From positions 1-18,056 of the forward strand of contig JASGFF010000056.1 of assembly GCA_047605685.1 (NCBI GenBank): DNA of 18,056 nt. The letters run 5' to 3'. Shown here piece by piece: positions 16,367 through 18,056 of this stretch. The notes below the pieces were generated by a model, which searched no databases, was not told the DNA's origin, and worked only from the letters and a program-made list of their open reading frames with translations. How positions within the stretch are numbered: the stretch's first letter is position 1; each line of letters starts with the position of its first letter. Source of the stretch: JAUASV01 sp047605685. GTDB lineage: Bacteria; Actinomycetota; Actinomycetes; Actinomycetales; Microbacteriaceae. A program made the translations under genes and the position numbers.

Positions 16367-16376
16367 GGCGCCCTAA
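16363..16376. promoter_or_regulatory. 14-bp palindrome TTAGGGCGCCCTAA, candidate operator of sdhCDA
   Basis: A perfect palindrome that includes the glycosyltransferase TAG stop (16364-16366). It ends 25 bp before the sdh -10 candidate, so it lies near position -44 of that promoter, a usual place for an activator or repressor site. It has the TTAGG/CCTAA ends of DtxR/IdeR boxes but a much shorter centre, so it is not a standard iron box. As a terminator it would give only a 5-bp stem. Confidence 0.5.
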
Positions 16377-16401
16377 GCGGCGAGCGCGGCCGGGCGCGGC
16401 C

Positions 16402-16407
16402 TAGACT
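16402..16407 (+). promoter_or_regulatory. probable -10 of the sdh operon
   Basis: TAGACT fits TANNNT in the gap between the glycosyltransferase and sdhC. It would give a leader of roughly 54 nt. That leader contains two very short ATG frames (16430-16444 and 16441-16464), the second ending 3 nt before the sdhC start. No good -35 is seen, which would fit an activated promoter. Confidence 0.5.
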
Positions 16408-16467
16408 GACCGCGTCCCAGGCAGAACTGATGGTCGCCCGATGACCGGCGGCCGAGGGGGGTGACGA

Positions 16468-16923
16468 GTGAGCTCGGAGTCGACCCGGACGCTCGCCGCA
16501 CAGCGACGAACGCCCGTCATCGAGACCCCCCGGCGCCCGTCAGGAACGCTGTACCGCGGCCGTGAGGGCATGTGGTCCTGGGTGCTGCACCGCATCACCG
16601 GCACGGCGATCTTCTTCTTCCTGCTCGTGCACATCCTCGACACCTCGCTCGTGCGCATCGACCCGGACGCCTACAACGCCGTCATCGGCACCTACAAGAC
16701 GCCCATCATGGGGCTCGGCGAGGCGGCACTCGTCGCCGCGATCGGCTTCCACGCCCTCAACGGCCTGCGGATCATCCTCATCGACTTCTGGGGCTGGGGC
16801 ACCCGGCACCAGCGGCTGATGTTCTGGATCGTCATCGTCGTCTGGGTGCTGCTGCTCGCCGGCTTCCTGCCGCGCCAGCTGCACAACATCGTCCTCGAGT
16901 TCCAGGGGAACGGATCCGTATGA
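16468..16923 (+). CDS. sdhC: succinate dehydrogenase cytochrome b subunit
   Basis: 151 residues from a GTG at 16468 with a GAGGGGGG ribosome site at 16454-16461. It is a heme-binding membrane anchor of complex II. Three hydrophobic segments lie at about 37-58, 82-105 and 117-137. Family motifs are HRITGTAIFFFLLVHILD (H41, H55) and GFHALNGLR, whose H95 is the likely heme ligand. The hydrophilic N-terminus of about 30 residues faces the cytoplasm. The stop overlaps the sdhD start (ATGA). Confidence 0.96.
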   Translation: MSSESTRTLAAQRRTPVIETPRRPSGTLYRGREGMWSWVLHRITGTAIFFFLLVHILDTSLVRIDPDAYNAVIGTYKTPIMGLGEAALVAAIGFHALNGLRIILIDFWGWGTRHQRLMFWIVIVVWVLLLAGFLPRQLHNIVLEFQGNGSV

Positions 16924-17360
16924 CCGCCACCATCCCCGCGCCGCGCAGCCAGCAGCCCGCGCCGGCACGCCGCTTCAACATCGAGAAGTGGGGCTGGATC
17001 TACATGCGCGGTTCCGGGATCGTGCTCGTGGTGCTGATCTTCGGCCACCTCTTCGTCAACCTGTTCATGGGCGAGGGCGTGCGCGCCGTCGACTGGGCCT
17101 TCGTCGCCGGCAAGTGGGCCGACCCGTTCTGGCAGGTCTGGGACGGCCTGATGCTCTGGCTCGCCCTCATCCACGGGGCGAACGGCATGCGCACGATCGT
17201 CAACGACTACGCGACGAACCCGGCGCTGCGCCGCTTCTTCCTGGGCGCCATCGGCGTCTCCACCGCCGTCCTGCTCATCCTGGGAACCCTCGTGCTCACG
17301 ACATTCGACCCCTGTCTCGACCCCGGCACCGCCGCGACCCTCGGCGAGGTGTGCCGGTGA
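16920..17360 (+). CDS. sdhD: succinate dehydrogenase hydrophobic membrane anchor subunit
   Basis: 146 residues from ATG 16920 overlapping the sdhC stop. It is the second membrane anchor of complex II, with hydrophobic segments at about 30-50, 75-95 and 108-128. It has the pattern IFGHLFVNLF (H43) and LIHGANGMR (H85), the latter a likely heme or quinone-site residue. The Pro/Ala-rich first 17 residues are typical of the actinobacterial form. A short C-terminal extension contains two cysteines (C132, C145). The stop overlaps the sdhA start (GTGA). Confidence 0.95.
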   Translation: MTATIPAPRSQQPAPARRFNIEKWGWIYMRGSGIVLVVLIFGHLFVNLFMGEGVRAVDWAFVAGKWADPFWQVWDGLMLWLALIHGANGMRTIVNDYATNPALRRFFLGAIGVSTAVLLILGTLVLTTFDPCLDPGTAATLGEVCR

Positions 17361-18056
17361 GCGGCACGCCGAGCGTCGCCGACGGCACGCTCGTCGACGG
17401 CGTGCACTACCACGCGCACGACGTGGTCATCGTCGGCGCCGGCGGCGCCGGGATGCGGGCGGCCATCGAGGCCGGCCCGAAGGCCCGCACGGCCGTCATC
17501 TCCAAGCTCTACCCGACCCGCTCCCACACCGGCGCGGCGCAGGGCGGCATGGCCGCGGCGCTCGCGAACGTCGAGGAGGACAACTGGGAGTGGCACACCT
17601 TCGACACCGTCAAGGGCGGTGACTACCTCGTCGACCAGGACGCGGCCGAGATCCTCGCCAAGGAGGCCATCGACGCCGTCATCGACCTCGAGAACATGGG
17701 CCTGCCGTTCAACCGCACCCCCGAGGGCCGGATCGACCAGCGCCGCTTCGGCGGCCACACCGCCGATCACGGCAAGACGCCGGTGCGCCGCGCCTGCTAC
17801 GCCGCCGACCGCACCGGCCACATGATCCTGCAGACGCTGTACCAGAACTGCGTCAAGCACGGCATCAACTTCTTCAACGAGTTCTACGCGCTCGACCTCA
17901 TCATGAACGACGGCCGTCCCGCCGCGGTCGTCGCCTACGAGCTCGCCACCGGCGAGCTGCACGTGTTCCAGGCCAAGTCGATCGTGTTCGCCACCGGCGG
18001 TTTCGGCAAGATCTACAAGACCACCTCGAACGCGCACACCCTCACCGGCGACGGCG
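17357..18056 (+). CDS. sdhA: succinate dehydrogenase flavoprotein subunit (partial, 3' end off the window)
   Basis: The first 233 codons are read from a GTG at 17357, overlapping the sdhD stop; the gene continues past the right edge. It oxidises succinate to fumarate using covalently bound FAD. The Rossmann loop GAGGAG is at 27-32. The flavinylation motif SHTGAAQGG places the FAD-linked histidine at H57. Further conserved stretches are GLPFNRTPEGRIDQRRFGGH, ACYAADRTGH and FATGGFGKIY. Asp is almost always GAC here. The iron-sulfur subunit sdhB is expected just downstream. Confidence 0.97.
   Translation, partial: MSGTPSVADGTLVDGVHYHAHDVVIVGAGGAGMRAAIEAGPKARTAVISKLYPTRSHTGAAQGGMAAALANVEEDNWEWHTFDTVKGGDYLVDQDAAEILAKEAIDAVIDLENMGLPFNRTPEGRIDQRRFGGHTADHGKTPVRRACYAADRTGHMILQTLYQNCVKHGINFFNEFYALDLIMNDGRPAAVVAYELATGELHVFQAKSIVFATGGFGKIYKTTSNAHTLTGDG

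Noticed and set aside
16363..16376. DtxR/IdeR iron box
   Set aside because: The TTAGG/CCTAA ends are separated by 4 bp, whereas the 19-bp consensus has about 9 between them, so it does not fit.
16363..16376. Intrinsic terminator of the glycosyltransferase gene
   Set aside because: A palindrome with no loop gives only a 5-bp stem with a GCGC loop and no U-tract.

Overview
The window is a gene-dense, very GC-rich stretch of an actinobacterial chromosome. Codons end mostly in G or C, GTG starts are common, and genes are chained by ATGA/GTGA overlaps. Gene content and order (BMP-type nucleoside ABC transporter followed by cdd-deoA-add; rhodanese followed by a DUF1416/SseC protein; manC divergent from an MgtA-like glycosyltransferase next to sdhCDA) point to Microbacteriaceae. 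That assignment is inference. No RNA genes, insertion sequences, prophage or CRISPR arrays were seen.

Layout. (1) Bases 1-4561, minus strand: a sulfur operon, read right to left. It encodes an MBL-fold/double-rhodanese protein (persulfide dioxygenase-like), a two-domain sulfurtransferase, a DUF1416/SseC-like protein, and an FAD/NAD(P)-binding protein that runs off the left edge. The last gene carries a 159-residue insert built from 15-bp tandem repeats. (2) Bases 4807-13667, minus strand: a nucleoside uptake and salvage cluster. Its order of transcription is BMP lipoprotein, double ATPase, two permeases, cytidine deaminase, thymidine phosphorylase, adenosine deaminase and a lone PTS IIA domain. 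Nearly all junctions are 4-bp overlaps. The exceptions are a strong hairpin after the lipoprotein gene and a 221-bp gap before add that holds a 20-bp perfect inverted repeat. (3) Bases 13950-15065, minus strand: manC, whose stop codon lies inside a 17-bp tandem array. (4) Bases 15206-16366, plus strand: a GT4 GDP-mannose-dependent mannosyltransferase, divergent from manC; both genes look leaderless. (5) Bases 16468-18056, plus strand: sdhC, sdhD and the start of sdhA, with a 14-bp palindrome ahead of the promoter.

How the genes work together. Region 2 would import nucleosides, deaminate cytidine and adenosine, and phosphorolyse thymidine or other pyrimidine nucleosides, giving free bases and pentose phosphates. 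Region 1 would handle sulfane sulfur. manC and the glycosyltransferase make and use GDP-mannose for cell-envelope glycolipids. sdhCDA is complex II.

The core functions are ordinary. The less ordinary signals lie in the DNA between and inside the genes: several unrelated tandem arrays of 15-19 bp, the intergenic inverted-repeat element, and a hexamer (GCATCC/GGATGC) that seems over-represented in all reading frames.
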